Source: Pararhizobium capsulatum DSM 1112 (lineage in GTDB: Bacteria; Pseudomonadota; Alphaproteobacteria; Rhizobiales; Rhizobiaceae). Taken from it: DNA of 64,000 bases. The notes under the pieces were generated by a model that saw only the letters and a program-made list of their open reading frames with translations, did no database searches and had not been told where the DNA came from. Both the position numbers and the translations under genes were made by a program. The stretch spans positions 372,001 to 436,000 of the forward strand of contig NZ_JAUSVF010000002.1 in assembly GCF_030814475.1 (NCBI RefSeq). The letters are read 5' to 3'. Below are positions 54,510 through 63,658 of the stretch, piece after piece (positions within the stretch are counted from its first letter, which is position 1; the number at the start of each line of letters is the position of its first letter).

Positions 54510-55346
54510 CTAGAGTGACCACAGCCTGCGGGCATTCGCCGAGAGCAGCTTCGTGCGCTCATCAATGGATGAGCCCTCGATCAGCGCATGCGTCGCGGCG
54601 ACCCATGTGGACAGATTGCCACCCAATGTGCAAACCGGCCAGTCGCTGCCCCAGATGACGCGATCCCACCCGAAGGCGCTGATCGTGTGTTCGACATAGG
54701 GGCGCAGCGTTTCGACATTCCAATTCTCCGCCTCTGCATAGGCGACCACGCCGGAAATCTTCGCAACGACGTTCGGGCGGCGGGAGATCTCTGCCATATG
54801 ATCGCGCCATGGGAGATCCTTGCCGCTCTTGATGTCCGGAACGCCGCAATGGTCGAGGATAAACTGGACATCGGGAGCGAGGTCGGCAAGTGCAAGGGCC
54901 TTCGGGATCTGGTGCGGCAGGACGCAGAGATCGAAGGTGAAGCGTGTTCCGCCGAGCCGCTTGATGTTTTCGCGGAAGGTCGCACCCTCTGAAACGTCAT
55001 CCGACACGACATGCAGCACCCGGCGAAAACCTTTGACAAAAAGATTTGCCACCTGGCGTTCGAGATAGGCGGGGAAATCCGGTTCTTCGGGCCGGCAAGC
55101 GGCGATCGCACCGTTGAGCAGGCTGCCGGCCGTCTCGGATAGCCGCTTTATTTCAGCGGTTTCCTTCTCCATTTGCGATGGATCGACATCCACTTCCATA
55201 TGAAGCGACATGCCGATGCCGGCGCGCTTGGCCTCCAGGGCATATGTTTCGTAGAGATAATCGCGGTCGAGGGCAGGGGCGGATGACAGCCACGGATAGC
55301 TCAGCGCTGATTTATTGATGAGATGCAGGTGGGTATCGATGATCAT
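54510..55346 (-). CDS. Amidohydrolase-family sugar lactonase (L-fuconolactonase-like)
   Basis: TIM-barrel amidohydrolase of 278 aa. It has the N-terminal metal motif MIIDTHLHLI (HxH), FILDHCGVPDIKSG (His), KISGVVAYAEAENW and WGSDWPVCTLGG (Asp), the signature of the family that opens L-fucono- and L-rhamnono-1,4-lactones. The gene is leftward, downstream of the IclR-type gene and opposite to the transporter operon, whose enzymes fit L-fucose oxidation. It would supply the lactone hydrolysis step, forming L-fuconate. The RIME-like repeat and IS lie just after its stop. Confidence 0.8.
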   Translation of the reverse strand: MIIDTHLHLINKSALSYPWLSSAPALDRDYLYETYALEAKRAGIGMSLHMEVDVDPSQMEKETAEIKRLSETAGSLLNGAIAACRPEEPDFPAYLERQVANLFVKGFRRVLHVVSDDVSEGATFRENIKRLGGTRFTFDLCVLPHQIPKALALADLAPDVQFILDHCGVPDIKSGKDLPWRDHMAEISRRPNVVAKISGVVAYAEAENWNVETLRPYVEHTISAFGWDRVIWGSDWPVCTLGGNLSTWVAATHALIEGSSIDERTKLLSANARRLWSL

Positions 55347-55449
55347 GACGTGGCTCCTCCTCGGTCGCGATCAAACTCTCACAAGAAAATTATTTGTTCA
55401 AATAAGAATTTTCATGTCTCCCGACCCATCGCTTTAAGCGGCGTCCTCT

Positions 55450-56244
55450 CTATTCCTGCACCGCTGCAACATCGGAACCTGCCAGTAGCGAAAGCTGGGC
55501 AGCCGTTTCCACCAGCATTGAAATGGTGCGGGTGATGTCAGGGGCGGTTGGATTGTTGACGAGGGTGATATAGGGCACCGTGAGGGCGGCGATACCCGCC
55601 CCATCCGGCCCAAGGATCGGTGCCGAGAGGTTATAGACGCCGGCCGTCTGGGCGCTGGCCATCATCTCGTAGCCGCGCTCGCGGATCTGGTCGAGCCGGG
55701 CATAGAACTCGTCGGAGAGGGTTACTTCGCTGCGGCTTTTAACATGCTCGGAGATCATCATCTCGCGGTCTTCGGCAGACCGGAAGGCGAGCAGAACATG
55801 GCCGGAACCCGTATCGAACAGGCTGATATGGGAGCCGACGCGGATCGAGATACCCCAGTAATCCGGGGCTTCCTGCTGGGCGACGACGACGGCTGCACCG
55901 CGGTCAAAGACGGCCAGCTGGTTGGCCTGCTTCGAGCGTTGCGCAAGCTCGCGCATCAACGGTGTGGCATAGGATGCAAGACGGCGCACCGGGGCGTGAA
56001 GCTGGGCAAGGCCGAAGAGCTTCAGCGTCAGCGAATACCGGTCGCCGTCAATGCGCGTCACGTAGCCGCGCCGCACGAGCCGGTCGAGCATGCGGTAGAA
56101 TTCGTTCGGGCTGCGATTAAGCTTCTTGGAAATTTCGGCCTGGGTCAGACCGCCATCGACGCCGGCCAGAAGTTCCAGAATGTCCAATCCCTTATCGAGA
56201 GCGGGCGCGCGGTAACGATCGGCCTCTTCGCTGTCTGTCGTCAT
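55450..56244 (-). CDS. IclR-family transcriptional regulator
   Basis: Regulator of 264 aa. The winged helix includes ALDKGLDILELLAGVDGGLTQAEISKKLNRSPNEFYRMLDRLVRRGYV. The GAF-like effector domain shows LRELAQRSKQANQLAVFDRGAAVVVAQQE and a C-terminal AGVYNLSAPILGPDGAGIAALTVPY. ATG 56244 has GGAGGAAGC upstream. It is divergent from the sugar transporter operon and on the same strand as the lactonase gene, so it probably controls both. Sugar-acid or lactone inducers are common for this group. Confidence 0.85.
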   Translation of the reverse strand: MTTDSEEADRYRAPALDKGLDILELLAGVDGGLTQAEISKKLNRSPNEFYRMLDRLVRRGYVTRIDGDRYSLTLKLFGLAQLHAPVRRLASYATPLMRELAQRSKQANQLAVFDRGAAVVVAQQEAPDYWGISIRVGSHISLFDTGSGHVLLAFRSAEDREMMISEHVKSRSEVTLSDEFYARLDQIRERGYEMMASAQTAGVYNLSAPILGPDGAGIAALTVPYITLVNNPTAPDITRTISMLVETAAQLSLLAGSDVAAVQE

Positions 56245-56270
56245 TGCTTCCTCCGTGAATATTAGCATCC

Positions 56271-56344
56271 GTATACGAATAATGGAGCCAATTCAAACGA
56301 AGTTCTTGCTTGACGGCCTGTGAAAATGTTGTTTGTATATGAAT
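56271..56344. promoter_or_regulatory. Promoter with paired GTATAYGAAT sites upstream of the sugar transporter operon
   Basis: GTATACGAAT (56271-56280) and GTATATGAAT (56335-56344) lie in the divergent region, 64 bp apart in the same orientation. TTGACG (56310-56315) with TTGTAT (56333-56338) at 17-bp spacing is the likely transporter promoter; the second site overlaps its -10. These are candidate IclR binding sites. Confidence 0.45.
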
Positions 56345-56406
56345 TAGTTTCTCACACATGAGAACGCCGCACTAAGGAAGAGGTGCGGCAAACTGGAGGA
56401 GAATTC

Positions 56407-57726
56407 ATGAGAAAGCTGCTTTCCGGCGTGTCTGCCGGTGTAATCGCGCTTGCATGGTCCATCGGTGCGGTTTCCGCAGCCGAACTGCCCGGCAAGTTTG
56501 AAGGTGTGACAATCGATGCCAAGCTCATCGGTGGTCAGCAGTACGAAAAGCTCTATGAGCGGATCGGCGAATGGGAGAAGGCGACCGGTGCAAAGGTCAA
56601 CATTCTCTCGAAGAAGAACCACTTCGAGCTCGACAAGGAAATCAAGTCGGATATCGCGACCGGCGGCCTGAGCTGGTGCGTAGGTTCCAACCACTCGTCC
56701 TTCGCGCCGCAGTATCCGGATATCTACACGGACCTGTCGAAGCTGATCCCGGCTGAAGAAATCGCCGCCTTCGTCCCGGCTCTGATTCAGGCATCGACGC
56801 TCAATGGCAAGCTCGTCATGCTGCCGCGCGCCCAGTTCGATGTTTCGGCCCTCTACTACCAGAAGAGCCTCTATCAGGACGAAGCCAAGAAGACCGCCTT
56901 CAAGGAAAAATACGGCTACGACCTGACGCCGCCGGACACCTGGCAGCAGGTTACCGACCAGGCCGAATTCTTCGCCGCACCGCCGAATTTCTACGGCACC
57001 CAGTTTGCCGGCAAGGAAGAAGCCCTCAACGGCCGCTTCTATGAAATGCTCGTTGCCGACGGCGGCGAATATCTCGACAAGGACGGCCGCCCGGCCCTCA
57101 ATTCCGAAGCAGGCGTTCAGGCGCTCGACTGGTTCGTCAATCTCTACAAGGCAAAGGCCGTTCCTCCAGGCACGACCAACTATCTGTGGGACGATCTCGG
57201 CCAGGGCTTCGCCTCCGGTTCGATCGCCCTCAATCTCGACTGGCCTGGCTGGGCGAGCTTCTTCAACGACCCGGCTTCGTCCAAGGTCGCCGGCAACGTC
57301 GGCGTGAAGGTGCAGCCGGCTGGTTCTTCCGGCAAGCGCACCGGCTGGTCTGGCCATCACGGCTTCTCGGTCACCGAATCCTGCGCCAACAAGGAAGCTG
57401 CCGCTTCGCTCGTCTGGTGGCTGACAAACGAGGACAGCCAGAAGCTGGAATCGGCCGCAGGCCCGCTGCCGACGCGCAGCGCGGTCTGGGATTTCAACAT
57501 CAAGGCTGCCGAAGGTGACGCCTACAAGACCGAAGTGCTGCAGGCTTTCCAGGAAGCCGCAAAGCATGCATTCCCGGTTCCGCAGACGCCTCAGTGGATC
57601 GAAATCTCCAACGCCGTCTATCCGGAACTGCAGGCTGCCATCCTCGGCGACAAGACGTCGAAGGAAGCACTTGATGCGGCTGCTCAGAAGGCAACCGCCA
57701 TTCTCGAAGACGCCGGCAAGCTCTGA
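56407..57726 (+). CDS. Sugar ABC transporter substrate-binding protein (family 1)
   Basis: Periplasmic receptor of 439 aa with signal peptide MRKLLSGVSAGVIALAWSIG ending near VSAAELPG. GGAGGAGAATTC precedes ATG 56407. Family-1 traits are VTIDAKLIGGQQYEKLYERIGEWEKATGAKVNIL, LSKLIPAEEIAAFVPAL, GRFYEMLVADGGEYLDKDGRPALNSEAGVQALDWFVNLYK and PLPTRSAVWDF. It heads a complete permease and ATPase set and is followed by a stable hairpin, as is common after abundant receptors. The catabolic genes downstream point to L-fucose or a related 6-deoxy sugar, possibly as an oligosaccharide. Confidence 0.87.
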   Translation: MRKLLSGVSAGVIALAWSIGAVSAAELPGKFEGVTIDAKLIGGQQYEKLYERIGEWEKATGAKVNILSKKNHFELDKEIKSDIATGGLSWCVGSNHSSFAPQYPDIYTDLSKLIPAEEIAAFVPALIQASTLNGKLVMLPRAQFDVSALYYQKSLYQDEAKKTAFKEKYGYDLTPPDTWQQVTDQAEFFAAPPNFYGTQFAGKEEALNGRFYEMLVADGGEYLDKDGRPALNSEAGVQALDWFVNLYKAKAVPPGTTNYLWDDLGQGFASGSIALNLDWPGWASFFNDPASSKVAGNVGVKVQPAGSSGKRTGWSGHHGFSVTESCANKEAAASLVWWLTNEDSQKLESAAGPLPTRSAVWDFNIKAAEGDAYKTEVLQAFQEAAKHAFPVPQTPQWIEISNAVYPELQAAILGDKTSKEALDAAAQKATAILEDAGKL

Positions 57727-57739
57727 CAAGTATCATAAG

Positions 57740-57773
57740 AGGGCGGCGGCAACGGATGCGTTGTCGCCGCCCT
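57740..57773 (+). terminator. Hairpin between the receptor and permease genes
   Basis: AGGGCGGCG (57740-57748) pairs with CGCCGCCCT (57765-57773), and an inner CAACG/CGTTG stem closes a 4-nt loop. It is followed by TCCTCTTTC. It probably stabilises the receptor mRNA or partly terminates transcription, raising receptor over permease levels. Confidence 0.6.
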
Positions 57774-57805
57774 TCCTCTTTCAATGAATTCCGGGAAGAC
57801 CTTCG

Positions 57806-58702
57806 ATGAAGCTCTCCAGACTGTCTGCGCCGGTTCTGCTTTTGACCCCGGCCTTCATCGTTCTTGCGGCCGTCATTGTCCTGCCGCTCGCCTTCTCGCT
57901 CTATTCGAGCTTCACACCGTTTCGGCTGACGAAGCCGGATTCGCTCTACGTCTTCATCGGCGTGCGCAACTATATTAGCGTACTCACCAATCAGGAATTC
58001 TGGATCGCGTTCGGTCGCACTGTTCTGCTGCTGACCGTAGCGCTCAATGCGGAAATGTTCTTGGGATTGGGGCTTGCGCTCCTCGTCAACAAGGCAACGC
58101 ATGGGCAGCGCGTGCTGCGTACCATGATGATGTTTCCGATGATGTTTTCCCCGGTGCTCGTCGGCTTTCAGTTCAAGTTCCTGTTCAACGACAATATCGG
58201 GTTCGTCAACAACGCCCTGCAATCGCTCGGGCTAACCGATCAGGCAATTCCGTGGCTGATTGATGGCAATCTGGCGCTGTTCTCGATTATCGTCGCCGAG
58301 GTCTGGTCATCCACCGCCGTCTTCGCGATCCTGATCCTTGCCGGTCTGCTCGCCATGCCGAAAGATCCGGTAGAGGCGGCCCATGTCGACGGCTGCACGC
58401 CGTGGCAGACCTTCCGCTATGTGACCTGGCCCTATCTGATGCCGTTTGCGTTCATCGCGATGACCATCCGCTCGCTCGACGTCGCCCGCGCCTATGACAT
58501 CGTCAAGATCATGACCGACGGTGGCCCCGCCAAGCGCACCGAGCTGCTTTGGACCCTTGTCGGCCGCACCGCCTATAGCGACGCCCGCATGGGTATGGCC
58601 AATGCCATGGCCTATGTCGCGATCCTGCTGTCGATCATCTTCACCGTCTATTTCTTCCGGAAGCTCGCGGCTGCCCGCGAGCAGATCGGAGCGGAGTGGT
58701 AA
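57806..58702 (+). CDS. Sugar ABC permease 1 (MalF-like)
   Basis: Inner-membrane permease of 298 aa with six expected helices, beginning LLLTPAFIVLAAVIVLPLAFSLYSSF. Other features are FGRTVLLLTVALNAEMFLGLGLALLVNK and the EAA loop VEAAHVDGCTPWQTFRYVTWPYLMPF. The tail NAMAYVAILLSIIFTVYFFRKL is typical for the family. Its TAA overlaps the next start (TAATG), coupling the two permeases. Confidence 0.87.
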   Translation: MKLSRLSAPVLLLTPAFIVLAAVIVLPLAFSLYSSFTPFRLTKPDSLYVFIGVRNYISVLTNQEFWIAFGRTVLLLTVALNAEMFLGLGLALLVNKATHGQRVLRTMMMFPMMFSPVLVGFQFKFLFNDNIGFVNNALQSLGLTDQAIPWLIDGNLALFSIIVAEVWSSTAVFAILILAGLLAMPKDPVEAAHVDGCTPWQTFRYVTWPYLMPFAFIAMTIRSLDVARAYDIVKIMTDGGPAKRTELLWTLVGRTAYSDARMGMANAMAYVAILLSIIFTVYFFRKLAAAREQIGAEW

Positions 58703-59568
58703 TGGATATCAATAGTTCCCATCGCCTGCGCCGGCGCCTTTTGAAGTTCGCGCATCTGATCGGCTTGTTCCTCGCCATGGCGATCATCTGCCTGCCCGGC
58801 CTCTGGATCGTGCTGTCGTCGCTCAGGCCCACCGTCGAGATCATGGCAAAGCCGCCGGTCTGGATCCCCGAACAGATTTCGCTTGAAGCCTATCGCGCCA
58901 TGTTTTCCGGTGCGGGGCAGGGGGGCATTCCAGTCTGGGATTATTTCCGCAATTCACTGATCATCTCGATCACCTCGACGGTGATCGCGCTCGCCATCGG
59001 CATGGCTGGCGGATACGCCTTTGCCCGCTACCGGTTCAAGGCGAAGTCGGCGATCTTCCTCGGCTTCATGCTGACACGCGCCGTGCCGGGCATCGCGTTG
59101 TCGCTGCCGCTGTTCATGATCTATGCGCGCACTGGCATTATTGACACCCATTTCTCGCTGATCCTCACCTACGTCGCGTTAAATGTGCCCTTCACCATCT
59201 GGTTGATCGACGGCTTCTTCCGGCAAGTGCCGAAAGATCTGGCGGAGGCCGCCCAGATCGATGGTTGCACGCCCTGGCAAGCCTTCTGGCAAGTGGAGTT
59301 TCCGCTGGCGGGTCCGGGCATCGCATCTGCCGGGATCTTTGCCTTCCTCACGTCGTGGAACGAATATGCACTGGCCTCGCAGATCACGCGGTCGGTCAAT
59401 TCCAAGACGTTGCCGGTCGGGCTACTCGACTATACCTCCGAGTTCACCATCGACTGGCGCGGCATGTGTGCGCTTGCGGTCGTCATGATCGTTCCGGCGC
59501 TGACCCTCACGTTCATCATTCAGAAACACCTCGTCTCGGGCCTGACCTTCGGCGCGGTGAAAGGATAA
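58702..59568 (+). CDS. Sugar ABC permease 2 (MalG-like)
   Basis: Second permease, 288 aa. The pattern LAMAIICLPGLWIVLSSLRPTVEIMAKPP at the N-terminus, NSLIISITSTVIALAIGMAGGYAFARYRFK in the middle and the EAA loop LAEAAQIDGCTPWQAFWQVEFPLAGPGI identify the MalG group. ATG 58702 overlaps the preceding stop, and the ATPase gene follows three bases after its stop. It pairs with the MalF-like subunit. Confidence 0.87.
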   Translation: MDINSSHRLRRRLLKFAHLIGLFLAMAIICLPGLWIVLSSLRPTVEIMAKPPVWIPEQISLEAYRAMFSGAGQGGIPVWDYFRNSLIISITSTVIALAIGMAGGYAFARYRFKAKSAIFLGFMLTRAVPGIALSLPLFMIYARTGIIDTHFSLILTYVALNVPFTIWLIDGFFRQVPKDLAEAAQIDGCTPWQAFWQVEFPLAGPGIASAGIFAFLTSWNEYALASQITRSVNSKTLPVGLLDYTSEFTIDWRGMCALAVVMIVPALTLTFIIQKHLVSGLTFGAVKG

Positions 59569-59571
59569 TCC

Positions 59572-60666
59572 ATGGCTCCGGTCACGCTTAGGAAACTCGT
59601 CAAACGCTACGGTGCACTCGAAGTCGTTCATGGCATCGACCTTGAAGTGAAGGACCGCGAATTCGTCGCGCTGGTCGGGCCCTCGGGTTGCGGCAAGTCC
59701 ACAACGCTTCGCATGATTGCCGGCCTCGAAGACATCAGCGGCGGCGACATCGAAATCGGCGATAACGTCGTTAACGACCTACCGCCGCGCGCCCGCAACA
59801 TTTCCATGGTGTTCCAGTCCTATGCGCTCTATCCGCATATGACGGTCGCTGAGAACATGGGCTTCTCGCTGAAGATCGCCGGTCGGTCGCAGGACGATAT
59901 CAAGGCGCGGGTGGCGGAAGCCGCCGCCATTCTCGATCTCGGCCATCTTCTCGAGCGCAAGCCGTCGCAGTTGTCCGGCGGCCAGCGCCAGCGCGTTGCC
60001 ATGGGCCGTGCCATCGTGCGCCAACCGGATGTCTTCCTGTTCGACGAGCCGTTGTCGAACCTCGACGCCAAGCTTCGCACGCAGGTTCGCACCGAGATCA
60101 AAAAGCTGCATGCCCGCATGAAGGCAACGATGATCTACGTCACCCATGACCAGGTTGAGGCGATGACGCTTTCCGACCGCATCGTCATCATGCGCGATGG
60201 CTATATTGAGCAGGTTGGAACGCCAGAGGATGTCTTCCGCAAGCCGGAGACCAAGTTCGTCGCTGGTTTTATCGGTTCGCCGCCGATGAACATGGACGAG
60301 GCAGTCGTCACGGGTGGCGAACTCGTGTTCTCAAACGCACGGCTTCCGGTTCCACCCAAGTTTCTCTCACGTGTTAAGGAAGGCCAGAAAGTCACATTCG
60401 GTCTGCGGCCGGACGATCTCTACCCCGAGGGCCACGGACTTCATGCCGGCGAGGCGAGCGCTGTGCATGCCGCCGATCTGGCCGTCTCGATCACCGAGCC
60501 ACTCGGCAACGAAACCCTTGTTTTTGTGCAGTTCAACGGCCGCGACTGGGTGTCGCGCATGCTTAATCCACGGGCGCTTGCGAGCGGGGAGAAAGTGCGC
60601 ATGAGCTTCGACCTCTCCAAGGCGCATCTCTTCGATGCCGAAACCGGCAAGACCCTGGATATCTGA
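59572..60666 (+). CDS. Sugar ABC transporter ATPase (MalK/UgpC-type)
   Basis: ATPase of 364 aa with an N-terminal ABC domain and C-terminal TOBE regulatory domain. Motifs: [62 protein letters not shown] and VTHDQVEAMTLSDRIVIM. GFIGSPPMN marks the start of the TOBE region, with FGLRPDDLYP further on. It completes the transporter; the dehydratase gene begins one base after its stop. Confidence 0.9.
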   Translation: MAPVTLRKLVKRYGALEVVHGIDLEVKDREFVALVGPSGCGKSTTLRMIAGLEDISGGDIEIGDNVVNDLPPRARNISMVFQSYALYPHMTVAENMGFSLKIAGRSQDDIKARVAEAAAILDLGHLLERKPSQLSGGQRQRVAMGRAIVRQPDVFLFDEPLSNLDAKLRTQVRTEIKKLHARMKATMIYVTHDQVEAMTLSDRIVIMRDGYIEQVGTPEDVFRKPETKFVAGFIGSPPMNMDEAVVTGGELVFSNARLPVPPKFLSRVKEGQKVTFGLRPDDLYPEGHGLHAGEASAVHAADLAVSITEPLGNETLVFVQFNGRDWVSRMLNPRALASGEKVRMSFDLSKAHLFDAETGKTLDI

Positions 60667-60667
60667 C

Positions 60668-61780
60668 ATGGCGAAAATCGAGAAAATCGAACTGCGCATG
60701 GTCGACCTGCCACCGAAGGTGAAGCGGACCGACGCCATTCAGAGCTTCGTCAGCCAGGAGACGCCCATCGTCACGATCACGGATTCGGATGGCGCAGTCG
60801 GCACCGGCTACAGCTACACGATCGGCACCGGCGGCTCCTCCGTCATGCGGCTGCTGTCTGATCATCTTGTCCCGATCCTGATCGATGAGGACGCCAATTG
60901 CATCGAGGCGATTTGGCACAAAATGGAGTTTTTTACGCACGCCACCACGATTGGCCCGATCACGGCGCTGGCGTTGGCGGCCGTCGATACGGCGCTGTGG
61001 GACCTGCGTGCGAAGAAACAGAACCTGCCGCTCTGGAAACTCGCCGGCGGGGCCAAGGATCGCTGCCCGCTCTACACCACCGAAGGCGGCTGGCTGCATA
61101 TCGAAAAAGAAGCCCTGGTCGAGGATGCGTTGCAGGCCAAGGCCAAGGGCTTTTCCGGTTCCAAGGTCAAGATCGGCAAGCCGCATGGCGCCGAAGACTA
61201 TGCCCGCCTTTCCGCAATGCGTATTGCCCTTGGCGATGGTTTCGAGATCATGACGGATTGCAATCAGGGTTTTACCGTCGATGAAGCGATCCGCCGCGCC
61301 GCGCGACTGAAGGAGCTCGATCTCGCCTGGATTGAGGAGCCTCTTCCGGCCGACGATCTCGACGGGCATATTCGGCTGACACGCTCGATACCGACGCCGA
61401 TTGCGGTCGGGGAGTCGATGTATTCGATCCGCCATTTCCGCGAATATATGCAGAAGGGCGCCTGCTCGATCGTTCAGGTGGATGTTGCCCGTATCGGTGG
61501 CATCACGCCCTGGCTGAAGGTGGCGCATGCGGCAGAAGCCTTCGACATCCCAGTCTGCCCGCACTTCCTGATGGAACTGCATGTCAGCCTCACCTGCGCC
61601 GTGCCGAACGGTAAATATGTCGAATATATCCCCCAGCTCGATGACCTGACGACCAAGGGCATGGAGATCGTCGATGGCAAGGCATTGGCACCGTCAGAAG
61701 CCGGGATTGGCATTGCGTGGGATTGGGACGCGGTGAAGGCCCGCTCGATCCCGGAATTCACCACTGAGTTCCGCGCCTGA
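60668..61780 (+). CDS. Sugar-acid dehydratase of the mandelate racemase group (L-fuconate dehydratase candidate)
   Basis: Enolase-superfamily enzyme of 370 aa. The catalytic KxK is in GSKVKIGKPHG, metal ligands are in DCNQGF (Asp), WIEEPL (Glu) and AVGESMYS (Glu), and the general-base histidine is in CPHFLMELH. This is the mandelate-racemase subgroup used by acid-sugar dehydratases. In a locus with a mutarotase, lactonase and SDR, dehydration of L-fuconate (or a similar 6-deoxyaldonate) to the 2-keto-3-deoxy acid is the best reading; family members with other aldonate specificity cannot be excluded. ATG 60668 directly follows the ATPase stop. Confidence 0.8.
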   Translation: MAKIEKIELRMVDLPPKVKRTDAIQSFVSQETPIVTITDSDGAVGTGYSYTIGTGGSSVMRLLSDHLVPILIDEDANCIEAIWHKMEFFTHATTIGPITALALAAVDTALWDLRAKKQNLPLWKLAGGAKDRCPLYTTEGGWLHIEKEALVEDALQAKAKGFSGSKVKIGKPHGAEDYARLSAMRIALGDGFEIMTDCNQGFTVDEAIRRAARLKELDLAWIEEPLPADDLDGHIRLTRSIPTPIAVGESMYSIRHFREYMQKGACSIVQVDVARIGGITPWLKVAHAAEAFDIPVCPHFLMELHVSLTCAVPNGKYVEYIPQLDDLTTKGMEIVDGKALAPSEAGIGIAWDWDAVKARSIPEFTTEFRA

Positions 61781-61791
61781 GGAGAAACGTT

Positions 61792-62121
61792 ATGCAGCGC
61801 ATGGGTATGGTGATCGGACTGAAGCCGGAGAAGGTCGCGGAATACAAGCGGCTGCATGCAGCCGTCTGGCCCGAAATTCTTGCGCTGATTTCCGAATGCA
61901 ACATCACCAACTACACCATCTTCCTAAAGGAGCCGGAAAACCTGCTGTTCGGCACCTGGGAGTATGTCGGAGCCGATTTCGAGGCCGATATGGCTGCCAT
62001 GGCGCGCCATCCTAAGAACCAGGAATGGTGGTCCGTCTGCATGCCCTGCCAGGAGCCGCTTGCCACCCGCAAGGAAGGTGAATGGTGGGCGATGATGGAA
62101 GAGGTGTTTCATCATGATTGA
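61792..62121 (+). CDS. L-rhamnose/L-fucose mutarotase-like protein
   Basis: Small enzyme of 109 aa that interconverts sugar anomers before oxidation. RhaM/RhaU-family features are MQRMGMVIGLKPEKVAEYKRLHAAVWPEIL (Tyr and His of the active site), ITNYTIFLKEPENLLFGTWEYVG and the C-terminal tryptophan-rich NQEWWSVCMPCQEPL followed by EGEWWAMMEEVFHHD. GAGGAGAAACG precedes the ATG. Its stop overlaps the next start by 8 bp. It supports a 6-deoxyhexose as the substrate of this operon. Confidence 0.83.
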   Translation: MQRMGMVIGLKPEKVAEYKRLHAAVWPEILALISECNITNYTIFLKEPENLLFGTWEYVGADFEADMAAMARHPKNQEWWSVCMPCQEPLATRKEGEWWAMMEEVFHHD

Positions 62122-63193
62122 GATATCCGACCCATCCAGCCTCCGACAATGGTGGCCCAAGCCGTCTGCGCCAAAACCGATCGTGATTTTTGGCGCTGGT
62201 TCGATTGTTGGCGACGCCCATCTGCCTGCCTATCGCAAGGGCGGCTTCCCCGTTGCTGGGCTTTACGACCCCAACCGCGACAAGGCCGAGGCGCTGGCGC
62301 AGCAATGGGGCATCAAGGCTTTTGCATCACGCGATGAGGCGTTTGCGGTCGAAGGCGCGATCTTCGATCTCGCCACGCCACCGGCCGTCCATGCTGAAAT
62401 CCTCTCGCAATTGCCGCGTGGCTCCCATGCGCTGATCCAGAAGCCAATGGGCAGTGATCTCGCTCAGGCGACCGATATCCTGAAAGTCTGCCGCGAACGC
62501 GATATCCGCGCCGCCGTTAATTTCCAGCTCCGTTTCGCCCCGATGATGCTGGCGCTGCATGATGCTGTCAAAAAGGGGTATCTTGGTGAGATTGTAGACT
62601 TCGACGCATGGCTGGCGCTCGCGACCCCATGGGGTCTCTGGCCATTTCTCAAAGGCTTGCCGCGTATCGAGATCGCCATGCACTCGATACACTATCTTGA
62701 TTTCGTGCGAGGCCTTCTCGGTAATCCGAAGGGCGTCCATGCCAAGACAATCGGCCATCCGAACCACGAGGTCGCCCAGACCCGCACGGCCGCCATTCTG
62801 GACTATGGCGACAAGGTGCGCTGCGTGCTCTCGATCAACCACGACCATGATTTCGGCCGCAAGTTCCAGGCCTGCGAGTTTCGCATATCCGGTACGGAAG
62901 GCGCAGCCTACGTGAAACTTGGCGTCAATCTCGACTATCCGCGCGGCGAGCCGGACGAACTTTGGATACGCCCCCGTGGCACGCAAGACTGGGTTCAGGT
63001 CGCGCTTGAGGGCGCATGGTTCCCTGACGCCTTCATTAACCGCATGGCCAATCTGCAGCGTTTTGCCACCGGCGAGGACAGGGAACTGATCGGTTCCGTC
63101 GAGGATGCCTGGCAGACAATGGCCCTGGTCGAGGCCGCTTACCAATCGAGCGCCGCGCCAGCCATGCCGATTGCACAACTTCCGGAGGCCTGA
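62114..63193 (+). CDS. Gfo/Idh/MocA-family NAD(P)-dependent dehydrogenase
   Basis: Dehydrogenase of 359 aa. The Rossmann motif is VIFGAGSIVGDAHLPAYRKGGFPVAGLYDPN, and the catalytic-lysine region is HALIQKPMG (equivalent of EKP). An additional NFQLRFAPMM and IAMHSIHYLDFVRGLLG follow. It could be the sugar 1-dehydrogenase of the pathway (L-fucose to L-fuconolactone), because no other candidate for this step is in the operon. Family members also act on inositols and other polyols. The start overlaps the mutarotase stop. Confidence 0.75.
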   Translation: MIEISDPSSLRQWWPKPSAPKPIVIFGAGSIVGDAHLPAYRKGGFPVAGLYDPNRDKAEALAQQWGIKAFASRDEAFAVEGAIFDLATPPAVHAEILSQLPRGSHALIQKPMGSDLAQATDILKVCRERDIRAAVNFQLRFAPMMLALHDAVKKGYLGEIVDFDAWLALATPWGLWPFLKGLPRIEIAMHSIHYLDFVRGLLGNPKGVHAKTIGHPNHEVAQTRTAAILDYGDKVRCVLSINHDHDFGRKFQACEFRISGTEGAAYVKLGVNLDYPRGEPDELWIRPRGTQDWVQVALEGAWFPDAFINRMANLQRFATGEDRELIGSVEDAWQTMALVEAAYQSSAAPAMPIAQLPEA

Positions 63194-63196
63194 GAC

Positions 63197-63646
63197 ATGG
63201 CAGAGCAGATCATCCACTACGAAGACTACGAACTCGGCCACGAGCGTGTCACGACCGGCCGCACGATCACCGAAACGGACTTTGTCGTGCATGCCGGCCA
63301 CACCGGCGATTTTTTCCCGCATCACATGGATGCCGAATTTGCGAAGTCGCTTCCCGGTGGCCAGCGCATCGCCCATGGCACCATGGTGTTCTCGATCGGC
63401 GTCGGCCTCACAGCCACGCTCATCAACCCGGTTGCTTTTTCCTATGGTTATGATCGCTTACGCTTCATCCGTCCCGTCCATATCGGTGATACGATCCGCA
63501 CGCGGGTGACAATCTCCGCCAAGGAGGATGATCCGAAGCGGGTGAACATGGGACGGGTCGTGGAACGCTGCGAAGTACTGAACCAGAGACATGAAGTCGT
63601 TCTGGCCGCGGATCATATCCTGCTGGTCGAACGCAAAGCCAACTAA
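63197..63646 (+). CDS. MaoC-family hot-dog dehydratase-like protein
   Basis: Protein of 149 aa with the (R)-hydratase-like motif. [18 protein letters not shown] contains the Asp and His of the active site, and FVVHAG and [14 protein letters not shown] are typical of MaoC proteins. ATG 63197 is four bases after the preceding stop. MaoC proteins usually hydrate enoyl-CoA esters; the operon encodes no other acyl-CoA enzyme, so its job here is unclear. It may act on an unsaturated keto acid intermediate. Confidence 0.75.
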   Translation: MAEQIIHYEDYELGHERVTTGRTITETDFVVHAGHTGDFFPHHMDAEFAKSLPGGQRIAHGTMVFSIGVGLTATLINPVAFSYGYDRLRFIRPVHIGDTIRTRVTISAKEDDPKRVNMGRVVERCEVLNQRHEVVLAADHILLVERKAN

Positions 63647-63658
63647 GGAAGAAATGAG

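Noticed and set aside
56344..57729. Minus-strand 461-codon frame opposite the sugar-binding-protein gene
   Set aside because: Antisense shadow; the plus strand has a signal peptide, a strong ribosome-binding site and family motifs.
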